Shown: positions 8,438 to 16,219 of the stretch, piece after piece
Layout of the letters: each line of letters opens with the position of its first letter
How positions within the stretch are numbered: position 1 is the stretch's first letter
From: Halalkalicoccus paucihalophilus
GTDB taxonomy: Archaea > Halobacteriota > Halobacteria > Halobacteriales > Halalkalicoccaceae
Assembly (NCBI RefSeq): GCF_001593955.1
Contig: NZ_LTAZ01000011.1
Location: 1 to 64,000 of the forward strand
Direction of reading: 5' to 3'
Length of the DNA stretch: 64,000 nucleotides
The notes under the pieces: model-generated
What the model was told of the DNA's origin: nothing
The model's database searches: none
The model's input: the letters and a program-made list of their open reading frames with translations, nothing else
Translations under genes and position numbers: made by a program

Positions 8438-9894
8438 GGCGTCGAAGACTGGGGCTGCCGTGTTCGGTCACGATACAGACGCGCGCCGGATGTCAGGATG
8501 GTTTCGAGGCGGTCCCCGGGTCCCATCTCGAATACCGTAACGCGGTGCATGCGGGACAGCTGCCGGCGGAACTCCTCGAACTCGAGATAGCGGTCATAGG
8601 CTCCCGCAACATCCGAGAGGCCGCCCGATTCGAACAGTACCGAGGGTGCCAGAAACACCATGACATGATCGTTGCCGCGGCGCGCGAGACTGACTGCCTC
8701 CTGGAGCTCGGCCCGATTCGTATCGTCGGTGACAATGGCCGTCCAGATCGCCCCCTGAAGCGGCCGGATGTGTGAGCGGATGGTCCGGACCAGCGGGTCG
8801 TGATCGATCTGCTGGATCCGGGTCGTTTGTTCCTCGAGAAACGGGCGGAGCCGTCGTGCGAACGGCGACTGATCGGTGAGCTGGTTAGTCGCGCGACGCG
8901 CCGCCGCCTGCGTCCGTCCTGGCGACGCCGGGTCCGCCTCGGTGACGCCCTCCAGGTCCCGGATCCGCTCTTTGATCGTGATGTACTGATGCCGGTTTGC
9001 AGCCGGCTTGAATCGGGTGGCCAGTCCTTCGTCAGTGACGACATAGAGGCCCAGCGGGTCGTTGAACTCGTGTGCGTTGTCGGCCAACGCGATACCGACC
9101 TGGCGGGCGTAATCGAGTTTCGTCTCCCCAGGCGGCCCCGCGGTCATCGACTCTCGAGTGTCCATTAGAATGACCGTCTCGCGATCGGTATCGGTCTCGT
9201 ATTCTCGGACATACGCGCTGTTCATGCGGGCCGTCGTCTTCCAGTCGATTCGGGCCGCAGAATCCCCGGTCGTGTATTCTCGGAGGACGTCGGGTTCGAG
9301 CCCCGATCCGATTGCCATTGCTTCGTGTTCGCCGTAGGCGGCTCCGATGCGCTCACCACCGCTACCGACGTGCATCTCCTGTGGTCGGTGGGGTTCGACG
9401 GTCACTGTCGGTGAGGAGCGGGCATCGATCGGCAGTTGCTCCTCGAAGAGCCCGTAGCGATCGGCAACCGCCAGTTGGGGCCGATCGAACTCGAAGGTTC
9501 CCGTGACGGGCCAGGTCACCTCGAACTCGGTCTGGGCCTCGTGATCGGTTTCATCAGCACCGAGTGAGACGTCTCGTGTGCCCGTGAGGCGGGCTCCAAC
9601 CGGTGGTCGTGCCTCAACTGCGAGCGCTAACGGTGAGCCTACGTGGTCGGCAACCCGGAGGATGACCGTTGTCGTCTCGTCAGTGAGAATCGAGTCTCGA
9701 CCCGTGAATATCTCGACTGTGAGGCCCTCGACGGTTCGCGCGAGCGCGTGAATGAAGATATACTGGTAGGCGAGGAGTACTGCGCCGATCAGTGCCGCCC
9801 CCAGACCCACAAGCGGGCGGGCAGTGAGGACGGTCGCCACCGTAAGGACGGCGACGAGTCCTATCGTGATCCAATAGCGGCGCGTTGCATGCAT
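8434..9894 (-). CDS. DUF58 family protein
   Basis: A 486-residue protein starting at ATG 9894. Residues about 8-46 form two membrane helices. A beta-rich region follows (residues 55-180). The DUF58 signature lies at about residues 203-250: EPDVLREYTTGDSAARIDWK, then TARMNSAYVREYE and VILMDTRESM, the last being a degenerate MIDAS-like DxxxS site of a von Willebrand-type fold. The C-terminal 230 residues continue the vWA-like domain. Family members work with MoxR AAA+ ATPases in membrane or envelope processes; the exact role here is unknown. First gene of the operon, with the promoter expected in the AT-rich stretch just above 9894. Confidence 0.88.
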   Translation of the reverse strand: MHATRRYWITIGLVAVLTVATVLTARPLVGLGAALIGAVLLAYQYIFIHALARTVEGLTVEIFTGRDSILTDETTTVILRVADHVGSPLALAVEARPPVGARLTGTRDVSLGADETDHEAQTEFEVTWPVTGTFEFDRPQLAVADRYGLFEEQLPIDARSSPTVTVEPHRPQEMHVGSGGERIGAAYGEHEAMAIGSGLEPDVLREYTTGDSAARIDWKTTARMNSAYVREYETDTDRETVILMDTRESMTAGPPGETKLDYARQVGIALADNAHEFNDPLGLYVVTDEGLATRFKPAANRHQYITIKERIRDLEGVTEADPASPGRTQAAARRATNQLTDQSPFARRLRPFLEEQTTRIQQIDHDPLVRTIRSHIRPLQGAIWTAIVTDDTNRAELQEAVSLARRGNDHVMVFLAPSVLFESGGLSDVAGAYDRYLEFEEFRRQLSRMHRVTVFEMGPGDRLETILTSGARLYRDRTRQPQSSTP

Positions 9895-10386
9895 TAATTA
9901 TACACTTACCACCCGGGTAATTGAAACTATCTACTCTGCTGAGAGAATTCTGACAGAATTGCCGACTGGGGGTCATCATTATGATCTGTCGAGAAGCCGT
10001 TTACCACCGTGAACTCATCGGACGATACCACGTTTTCGTCTGCAAACGTACTGGATCGGACGTAGTCGGTCTCTCAGCGAGAGGACCGTTATTCTATCGC
10101 CAATACCTATGCGCGCTTTGCATCCCCGAACGGCTGTATCAGTTGAGACGCCGTCTCGTTCGAAAATTCGTCGACTATGTGTGACATCAAATCATCGTGG
10201 CAGAGCTCGTACGAGTGAAGTGAATCTCTCCTCAAGTCTGGAATCCGATCCGCAAGGGGTTTCTCGAGTCGATCGATGAGTCTGTCCGAATCGTCTTCGA
10301 CTCGAGATTGCGTTCCCCTCCCCTCCCAGCATGTGCTGGACGGTACCGATGGTATTACTACCTTGGGTTCGACTGTCCAGCCGAGC
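9895..10386. other. Divergent intergenic region
   Basis: About 490 bases between the DUF58 operon and the enolase-superfamily gene, which diverge. The first 30 bases (TTAATTATACACTTACC) are AT-rich and suit a promoter for the leftward operon. An in-frame extension of the dehydratase runs back to 10276, but that segment lacks family similarity. Open frames here are not supported. Confidence 0.45.
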
Positions 10387-11562
10387 ATGGAGGATGTAGC
10401 GATTACGGATGTCGAAACTTATCTGGTCGCGAACCCCTGGAAACCTTGGGTGTTCGTCGAACTCGAAACCGACGCGGGCGTCACTGGTCTCGCCGAGGCC
10501 ACCACTCACGATAAACCCCGCACCGTCGCCGCGGCCATCGAAGAGATGTCGAACTTCTTCATCGGGAAGGATCCCTTCGACACCGAGGCTATCTGGCTCG
10601 AGATGTACCGCGACGAGTGGTTCTCCAAAAACGTCATCAACACCACCGTCTGTTCGGCTGTCGATATGGCCTGCTGGGATATCAAGGGTAAACTGCTCGA
10701 GACACCCGTCTACGATCTCCTCGGTGGGCAGGTCCACGGCGATGAACTGCGGGCGTACGCCAACGGCTGGTACACCGACACCGAGGGCAAGCCCGAGGGC
10801 TTCGCCGAGGCCGCAGAACGCGTCGTCGCTGATGGCTACGACGCGATGAAGTTCGATCCCTTCGGCACCGCCTGGCAGCACATGTCCAAAAAGGAGGTCA
10901 ACCATTCGGTCGACATCGTCCGGGCGGTCAGGGAGGCCGTCGGCCCCGATATCGACCTCCTGATCGAGTGTCACGGGCGCTTTTCGGCCGCCCAAGCCGT
11001 TGATATCGCGCGCAAGCTCGACGAGTTCGATCCCACGTGGTACGAGGAGCCCTGCCCGCCGGATTCGATCAGCAGCCTCGCCGAGGTGGCCGACAAATCA
11101 CCGATCCCGGTCGCGACCGGCGAACGGCACATGACCAAACACGACTTCTTCGAGCTCGTGACCCGGACGGACATCGACGTCTTCCAGCCCGACCTGATGA
11201 ACACGGGTGGGATCACTGAGGGCAAGAAGATCGCGGGGCTCGCGGAGGCCGACCACGTCAGTATTGCCCCGCACAACCCGCAGGGCCCGGTCGCGGGCGC
11301 CATCTACTCGCATTTCTGTACCGCGACGCCGAACTTCCTGATCCAGGAGATGTTCCAGACCTACGACGTCGACTGGGTCGACGACCTCCTTACGGAGCCC
11401 CTTGAGGTCGAGGACGGCTACGTGCAGGTCCCGGAGGGTCCCGGCTTCGGCATCGAGCTCGATACGGATGTCGTCGAGGACCACGCCTACACCGAGGCGG
11501 GGGTCCACACGATCAACCTCTTCGAGAAAGACTGGGAGAAACGCGAAGTCGACAAGCGATAA
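10387..11562 (+). CDS. Sugar-acid dehydratase, mandelate racemase/enolase superfamily (galactonate/gluconate dehydratase type)
   Basis: Start placed at ATG 10387 (MEDVAITDVETYLV), giving 391 residues; an upstream in-frame ATG at 10276 adds 37 residues unlike the family. The N-terminal capping domain spans about residues 1-120 and the beta/alpha barrel follows. Active-site positions line up with E. coli D-galactonate dehydratase at a constant offset of 11: Glu194 and His196 (IECHGRF), Glu220 (YEEP), Glu246 (GERH), Asp269 (QPD) and His296 (HNPQGP). The first metal ligand is Glu instead of the Asp of the E. coli enzyme. The predicted reaction is removal of water from an aldonate to give a 2-keto-3-deoxy sugar acid. 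The substrate is not decided. A GntP-type permease about 5 kb away would suit sugar-acid use. Confidence 0.88.
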   Translation: MEDVAITDVETYLVANPWKPWVFVELETDAGVTGLAEATTHDKPRTVAAAIEEMSNFFIGKDPFDTEAIWLEMYRDEWFSKNVINTTVCSAVDMACWDIKGKLLETPVYDLLGGQVHGDELRAYANGWYTDTEGKPEGFAEAAERVVADGYDAMKFDPFGTAWQHMSKKEVNHSVDIVRAVREAVGPDIDLLIECHGRFSAAQAVDIARKLDEFDPTWYEEPCPPDSISSLAEVADKSPIPVATGERHMTKHDFFELVTRTDIDVFQPDLMNTGGITEGKKIAGLAEADHVSIAPHNPQGPVAGAIYSHFCTATPNFLIQEMFQTYDVDWVDDLLTEPLEVEDGYVQVPEGPGFGIELDTDVVEDHAYTEAGVHTINLFEKDWEKREVDKR

Positions 11563-11701
11563 CGCAGCAATCGCCTCTGTTGAGAGCCTCTTTTCTATAT
11601 ACGACTCTGCTGGGATCGGCTGGGCGGTCGCGAGATTACGTGAGCGTGGATTGGTTGGTACGATTCATTCGTGGGTGCGGAAAACGGCCGTCAGGAAGGT
11701 T

Positions 11702-12052
11702 CTATAGGTCTCCAACGATGAACGCAGGAGCAACGACGATGAGAGCCAGCAGAGACTGCAATACGAGAATCGCGGTGACACGGCGTCCGCCGGCTGCCCG
11801 CCGTCGATCTTTCGAGAGGGACTCGCCAATGCCGGCCAGAGCGGATCCGACTAGCATGAAACCGAGCCAACTGGCTGTGGAGGACTCACCACTGATCGCG
11901 GAGTAGCCGTCGAAACCCGCAAAGACGAGTGTTCCAGCGAACATAATCAATGCATAGCGACGACCCGATGGCTCACTAATCACCACTTCACAGATAATCG
12001 AGGGTATGAAGCGGCCACTCCTCTCCAGCTGTAAGTCGGTGCTGGCCACCAT
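11702..12052 (-). CDS. Small membrane protein of unknown function
   Basis: A 116-residue protein. Residues about 32-52 (RYALIMFAGTLVFAGFDGY), 58-78 (TASWLGFMLVGSALAGIGES) and 92-113 (AILVLQSLLALIVVAPAFIV) form three hydrophobic segments, with a basic loop KDRRRAAGGRR between the second and third. The basic loop suggests a cytoplasmic side. No family was recognised. It is convergent with the dehydratase gene. Confidence 0.6.
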   Translation of the reverse strand: MVASTDLQLERSGRFIPSIICEVVISEPSGRRYALIMFAGTLVFAGFDGYSAISGESSTASWLGFMLVGSALAGIGESLSKDRRRAAGGRRVTAILVLQSLLALIVVAPAFIVGDL

Positions 12053-12221
12053 ACCGGTTCTTTCCCCGTTCCGGTGAACCCTTCAGCCCTCTTTTTGATG
12101 GGCCGGTGTTGCGTGTGTGACAGAGCATAATATACTCGGCGTGGCCTGTCTAACGGGCTCCTGTGGCGCGTTCTCTCTCGTCACTGTCGTGTTTATCCCC
12201 TCAGACAGCATATACAGCGCC

Positions 12222-12506
12222 ATGGTCCGATTTACTGAACCTACCAGATACTTCCTCGGCCGAGACGTCGCAGTCGCATTTACGCTCCTCCTCGTCTTTC
12301 CAGCACTCGCCTATTTCGCGCTGACGGTACCTGTTTGGCTGCAGGACCAGTTCCTGACTCGAACCGTGGCCGAGCCCGTCATCTGGGGGGCTTCGACGGT
12401 TGTTCTCTACGTTGAATCCGTCGGCGTCGCTGCGTTGTACCGAGTCGTGCGGGACCGCTCTCGAACTGGTCAGCGGCTGAGCTACGACGCCTCGACTGAC
12501 CGATAA
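12222..12506 (+). CDS. Small membrane protein
   Basis: Start taken at ATG 12222 (MVRFTEPTRYFLGRDVAV), giving 94 residues; a GTG at 12117 in the same frame would add 35 residues, partly hydrophobic, and cannot be excluded. Two long hydrophobic stretches lie at about residues 15-37 and 53-74. The C-terminus is polar (RDRSRTGQRLSYDAS). No family was recognised. It diverges from the neighbour at 12052 across a 170-base gap. Confidence 0.5.
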   Translation: MVRFTEPTRYFLGRDVAVAFTLLLVFPALAYFALTVPVWLQDQFLTRTVAEPVIWGASTVVLYVESVGVAALYRVVRDRSRTGQRLSYDASTDR

Positions 12507-12623
12507 CTGTCTCCGTACCTCTAGTGAACTCCGCCGCAGATGATCTACTGGGGTTGCCCAGCGCTCCCGACAGCGGTCATCTCTACCACTAGTACTGGTT
12601 GCTCGGGATATATCGTCTCATTC

Positions 12624-12803
12624 TCACTCCTCCGTTCTCGTCGGCACGACGTTCTTCGCGCCACATTCTGGGCACTGGTGGTCAGAAGTATTAAACCGCG
12701 CATCACACGCTCGACATCGATAGTCTGCGTTTTCCTCAGCGGTTTTCTTTGCCGTCTGTTTGAACTGTTCGACCTGTCGCCCGACCTTTGTGAAGAACCC
12801 CAT
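12624..12803 (-). CDS. Small zinc-ribbon protein
   Basis: Start at ATG 12803 (MGFFTKVGRQVEQFKQTAKK) gives 59 residues; another ATG four codons upstream is possible. The N-terminal half is a basic amphipathic helix. The C-terminal half is a zinc ribbon with two CxxC pairs: YRCRACDARF and HQCPECGAKN. Proteins of this shape are common in haloarchaea and probably bind nucleic acid or protein; no specific role can be named. Confidence 0.75.
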   Translation of the reverse strand: MGFFTKVGRQVEQFKQTAKKTAEENADYRCRACDARFNTSDHQCPECGAKNVVPTRTEE

Positions 12804-12895
12804 CGGATCTCTCATACGAGGTCACCGAGAGGCATAAGCATTCACTGGATTGCACGCCGAAACATTCTCACGCTCTCCATAACCGGTGCTTCGTT

Positions 12896-12941
12896 CGTCC
12901 TGACTGGGAACTGAAGATGGCACCAAGCACTCCAGACCGGT
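12896..12941. repeat. Direct repeat, copy A (pairs with 14200-14245)
   Basis: A 46-base segment containing CTGGGAACTGAAGATGGC-like sequence. It matches 14200-14245 at 42 of 46 positions in the same orientation. The two copies flank the membrane-protein gene at 13012-14004. They may be remnants of a duplication or of a short mobile repeat. Confidence 0.7.
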
Positions 12942-13011
12942 GAGAGGTGTCGCCGTTCGGCCAGCGACGGATCTTGGACTGTGCAAGTATGAACCGTGAC
13001 GGAGCGACGTG

Positions 13012-14004
13012 TTAGTCCTCCCAGTCAATCAGAGGCGCTCGCTCCGATTCGTGGAGGACGAACGGGCCGATAGCCCCCGACTCCTTTGCGATCGAGGCTG
13101 TCCGAAAGACGTACGCCGTAAAGATAAAGAACGGAATCAGCGCGAACGTCACTCCGCCATTGATGAGCCAGACGAGTACGGGAACGTTGAATACGGACCC
13201 TGAGATGACCTCGGGTTTCAGATAGAGCGCAGCATAGATCGAGAAGATGAGTGCTGGAACCCCCGTATAGAGGATCCGCCGGGAGAGGTTCACCAGCTCC
13301 CATTGGAGATAGTGAGCCTTGAAAAACTCCTCTGCCGGGCCAAACAGCTCCAAGATATCGACGAGGTTATCGATCGCGTCTTGCTCGTCCTCACTCAAAC
13401 TCTCTTGATGCTCCCAGTACAGTCGACGAACGAGGTAGATTTTCCATGAGTAGTTGTACGAGAGGGCGGCCTGCATTATCGTGAACTCGCCGAACGGTGC
13501 ATCCTCTAACTCGTCGGTGATCTCGTCAGCACTCGTGGCGATCCGATCAACCAGCTGCTCGACCCGATCTCGAAGGAGGGGATCGTGATTCCCGTTCACG
13601 GCCTCTTGAACTGCTTTGGCCCGATCGACGCTCGTATTGATGAGCGTACTGAGGAACCGGTTCGGCTCCGGCGGGCCAGTCCACTGAAACTCTCGTTCGG
13701 AGTCCTTCCTGAACGTCATCGATTTGTCCATCCTCTCGCGTTGGCGACCCAGCGACCCGAACTCTTCGGAGAGGACGAGCTGATTGATCGAGACGACAAG
13801 CGTCATCCCAGTGATGAGCACACCGATAAGGGTCTGAAACAGCGTCTCAATCGTGTCTCCATCGCCTAATATCGACTGAAAGGGGAGATCGAGCATGCTA
13901 AAACCCGTCAGGAGAACGAAACAGGCGATCGTCAGTACTCCTGTAACGGTCAAGCGATTTGCTTCGAATAAGAACCAGTCTCTGGCTGAGCGTCCGTTAC
14001 CCAT
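13012..14004 (-). CDS. Membrane protein of unknown function with four predicted membrane helices
   Basis: Start placed at ATG 14004 (MGNGRSARDWFLFEANRL), giving 330 residues; an ATG 15 codons upstream gives a less likely basic extension. Residues about 20-42 and 63-85 form the first helix pair; a 150-residue soluble helical region follows (RQRERMDKSM to FFKAHYLQWE); residues about 255-278 and 285-310 form the second pair. The soluble region is acidic and may sit in the cytoplasm. The C-terminus is short and polar (ESERAPLIDWED). No family motif was recognised. The gene is bracketed by a 46-base direct repeat, which suggests it arrived or was duplicated as a unit. Confidence 0.7.
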   Translation of the reverse strand: MGNGRSARDWFLFEANRLTVTGVLTIACFVLLTGFSMLDLPFQSILGDGDTIETLFQTLIGVLITGMTLVVSINQLVLSEEFGSLGRQRERMDKSMTFRKDSEREFQWTGPPEPNRFLSTLINTSVDRAKAVQEAVNGNHDPLLRDRVEQLVDRIATSADEITDELEDAPFGEFTIMQAALSYNYSWKIYLVRRLYWEHQESLSEDEQDAIDNLVDILELFGPAEEFFKAHYLQWELVNLSRRILYTGVPALIFSIYAALYLKPEVISGSVFNVPVLVWLINGGVTFALIPFFIFTAYVFRTASIAKESGAIGPFVLHESERAPLIDWED

Positions 14005-14419
14005 TCTCGCTCGGATATATGAACGGTGGATGAGAGGAGAGCGGTTCAAAAACCATCTGTTGAGCGGAGAAAGGCGGCATAGAAGTATAATACACGGGGG
14101 TCTCTGATCGCTTCACCCGAACCGGACGATCCACTTCTCGTGTGGAAATCGGAGCGAAGAACTGCTCGATACGCACCTCTCGATAACTGGTACGTCATCC
14201 GTCCTGGCTGGGAACTGAAGATGGCAGCAATCACTCCAGACAGGTCAAGTAGATACCGAAGCAGCAATCGACGTCACTAATAGCTGGCAAGAGTGGCGTG
14301 CTGATTACAGAGGATAAGTTCAGAACGACCGTCAGCAAAAGACAGCAGACGAGTCGATGTTCAACATCACGGTGAATCAATCGCAAACGGACGGAACGGC
14401 TGATATCTGCGCGTTTGCT
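14005..14419. other. Intergenic DNA with the second copy of the 46-base repeat
   Basis: About 415 bases between two genes read leftwards. It contains the repeat at 14200-14245. Otherwise nothing supportable. Confidence 0.4.
14200..14245. repeat. Direct repeat, copy B (pairs with 12896-12941)
   Basis: Differs from copy A at four of 46 positions. Read on the minus strand both copies could encode similar short peptides (SGVIAAIFSSQ and SGVLGAIFSSQ), so the repeat may descend from coding DNA. Confidence 0.7.
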
Positions 14420-15553
14420 TCACTCCACCGGTTGGGCTTCGGGGAACTGATAGCTCCCGTCGAGAATGGGTTCGCGCGGCTGGTAGAGCCGAACCGTGTA
14501 GTTCCATCCCTCTGGTGTATAGAGGAAGTTCGGCTGGTCGGGGTCACCACCGAAATGGATCGTGACACTGCCGTCGTCGTTTGGCTCTGCGGTCGCGTTA
14601 CTCACAGTATAGGCATCGTACTCGTTCTCCTCGAAGAAGAAGTCGCTGTTGTAGACGCTGATCGACCAGAACCCGTCGACGGGGACATCCTCGACGGTGA
14701 GTGTGTGTGGCGTCGTGCCGTCATTCTGGGCGGGAGTCCGTTGGAGGACGAACGCTTCTGATGGGTTCGGAACGCCGGTCCACCCTGCCGTACTGGCGAT
14801 GAAAAATTTCACGGGGTCGACCTCATCGACGTCGCCAAACGCGCCCGAGTAGTCGCCCAGTGTGAATCCGACTGTGACGAGCGCGTCGGTGAGTTGTTCG
14901 TATGACTGCTGATCCCAGTTAGGGATCTCGAACGAGCCAGCCGACGATTGCTCCGCGTCGGTCTCATCCTGGAGTTGCCGGACTTGTTCCAGATCGTTTG
15001 GGTCGTTCGCGTCGACGAACGCGCGAATCACGACGCCAGCATACCGAGTGCCTACGAGGTCTTGTGTTATCGTGTACTCGCCGGGGTCGGTAGCGTACTT
15101 CTTCACGTATTGGTCCTCGTTCTGGACGTTCATCGACCGGTATCGGTCACCGCTGTCCGGTAGTGTGATGGTGACCGGCTCGGTTAGATCGAAGACCCCG
15201 AATGAGGCGAGCACGTCACGGTCCTCCCCGACAGCAACCTGATCCTCAATGGGGGTGACATTTCTGCGATGGTAGAACTGTCCGAATCCGCCCACATCGA
15301 CAATTGTCTGGAACGCAACATGACAGTTGGCTCGAGGGTAGTTCTCCCACGTCACTGGGATTGGCTCGTCATTTGATGACGTCTTGGTCCCAGTTTGGCA
15401 GGTGTTCGCCTCCGAAGAGGATTGGCTGGCAGAGACGCCACCAGCCATTGCAAGTAATCCTGCGAGGCCCACCCCGCGAAGTGCGCTTCGGCGAGTTGTT
15501 TCGAGCAGTTCGGCGTTCGATTCAGCGGTCGTATCGTGTGTCTCGTTTCTCAT
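14420..15553 (-). CDS. Tat-exported DUF1254/DUF1214-like protein
   Basis: Start at ATG 15553 (MRNETHDTTAESNAE), giving 377 residues; the upstream open extension is not family-like. Residues about 19-45 are a Tat signal (TTRRSALRGVGLAGLLAMAG) ending near VSAS. The mature protein carries the layout of DUF1254/DUF1214 proteins: an early domain with FDLTEPVTITLPDSGDRYRS and a late beta-sandwich ending with VPVDGFWSISVYNSDFFFEE, a Gly/Asp stretch (HFGGDPDQPNFLYTPEGWNY) and VRLYQPREPILDGSY. The biochemical function of this family is not established. A small ORF with four Cys ends 31 bases upstream on the same strand and may share its promoter. Confidence 0.82.
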   Translation of the reverse strand: MRNETHDTTAESNAELLETTRRSALRGVGLAGLLAMAGGVSASQSSSEANTCQTGTKTSSNDEPIPVTWENYPRANCHVAFQTIVDVGGFGQFYHRRNVTPIEDQVAVGEDRDVLASFGVFDLTEPVTITLPDSGDRYRSMNVQNEDQYVKKYATDPGEYTITQDLVGTRYAGVVIRAFVDANDPNDLEQVRQLQDETDAEQSSAGSFEIPNWDQQSYEQLTDALVTVGFTLGDYSGAFGDVDEVDPVKFFIASTAGWTGVPNPSEAFVLQRTPAQNDGTTPHTLTVEDVPVDGFWSISVYNSDFFFEENEYDAYTVSNATAEPNDDGSVTIHFGGDPDQPNFLYTPEGWNYTVRLYQPREPILDGSYQFPEAQPVE

Positions 15554-15584
15554 GACTATTGGTTCTCTTTGCACTTGGAATCTG

Positions 15585-15818
15585 TCAGCACGAACCTGCT
15601 GAGAACTGAGGATACGTGCAGCAGGCCATCCAGATATCCGTTCCGCTACCCTGACCCCCACTGAACTCTGGATTGGCGGTGACTGTCCGCGTCACTGGCA
15701 GTCCACCAGGTGTGAGTGCTATGCTTCCGCCTCTCTGGAGCGCCTGCCGGTGTGTCAGTTGATCCACAATTGTTGATCCTTGGTTGGATACTTTGTTATG
15801 AACCGTGCTTAAAGCCAT
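15585..15818 (-). CDS. Small Cys-bearing ORF directly upstream of the DUF1254-like gene
   Basis: A 77-codon frame starting at ATG 15818 (MALSTVHNKVSNQG). The first 50 residues are polar, with HRQALQRGGSIALTPGG resembling a worn twin-arginine motif. The last 20 hold TDIWMACCTYPQF and end SAGSC, so three Cys fall in a short Ser/Thr/Gly-rich tail. Codon use is clean and the stop lies 31 bases before the next gene. It could be a leader-plus-core peptide, a mutated Tat protein remnant or a chance frame. No modifying enzyme of a known peptide class lies next to it. Confidence 0.4.
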   Translation of the reverse strand: MALSTVHNKVSNQGSTIVDQLTHRQALQRGGSIALTPGGLPVTRTVTANPEFSGGQGSGTDIWMACCTYPQFSAGSC

Positions 15819-16219
15819 AATCTGGTCCTTCGACGAGAGGAGAGACACTGACTGCGCTGGTGGTAATCGATATTTCGACACACCTCACCACGACAATACG
15901 CTCTCCGAATACTCAGTAGCGTGTTCTTTAGGAGAATAATGGCGATTGACGCGAGTGTCTATGTCGGCCCCGTCAGCAAATCATTCAGTTGAGCTGCTCG
16001 CTTGGAAGATATATGGCTACCATAATCTACCCAACGGGTCGTGCGAGACAAGCGCTCTGTATTCAGTAGTGGCTCGAACACGTCGTTATTAGTTGAGGGA
16101 TGTGAGCGCGTTCGATTCGCACGAATACCCACCGGCTCGTTCGCGTAGGAGTGGCGAACAACGAGGATTACAGCAAAGGAAAAATCGCAACAACCGCTTT
16201 CGGTCGGGTTTCGACCGGT
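15819..16219. other. Intergenic DNA without recognised gene
   Basis: About 400 bases between two leftward genes. It holds the start region of the small-ORF/DUF1254 transcript. No further gene or repeat is supported. Confidence 0.4.

Noticed and set aside
9981..10184. 67-codon frame in the divergent region
   Set aside because: Basic translation with no motif; the region is better explained as promoter DNA.
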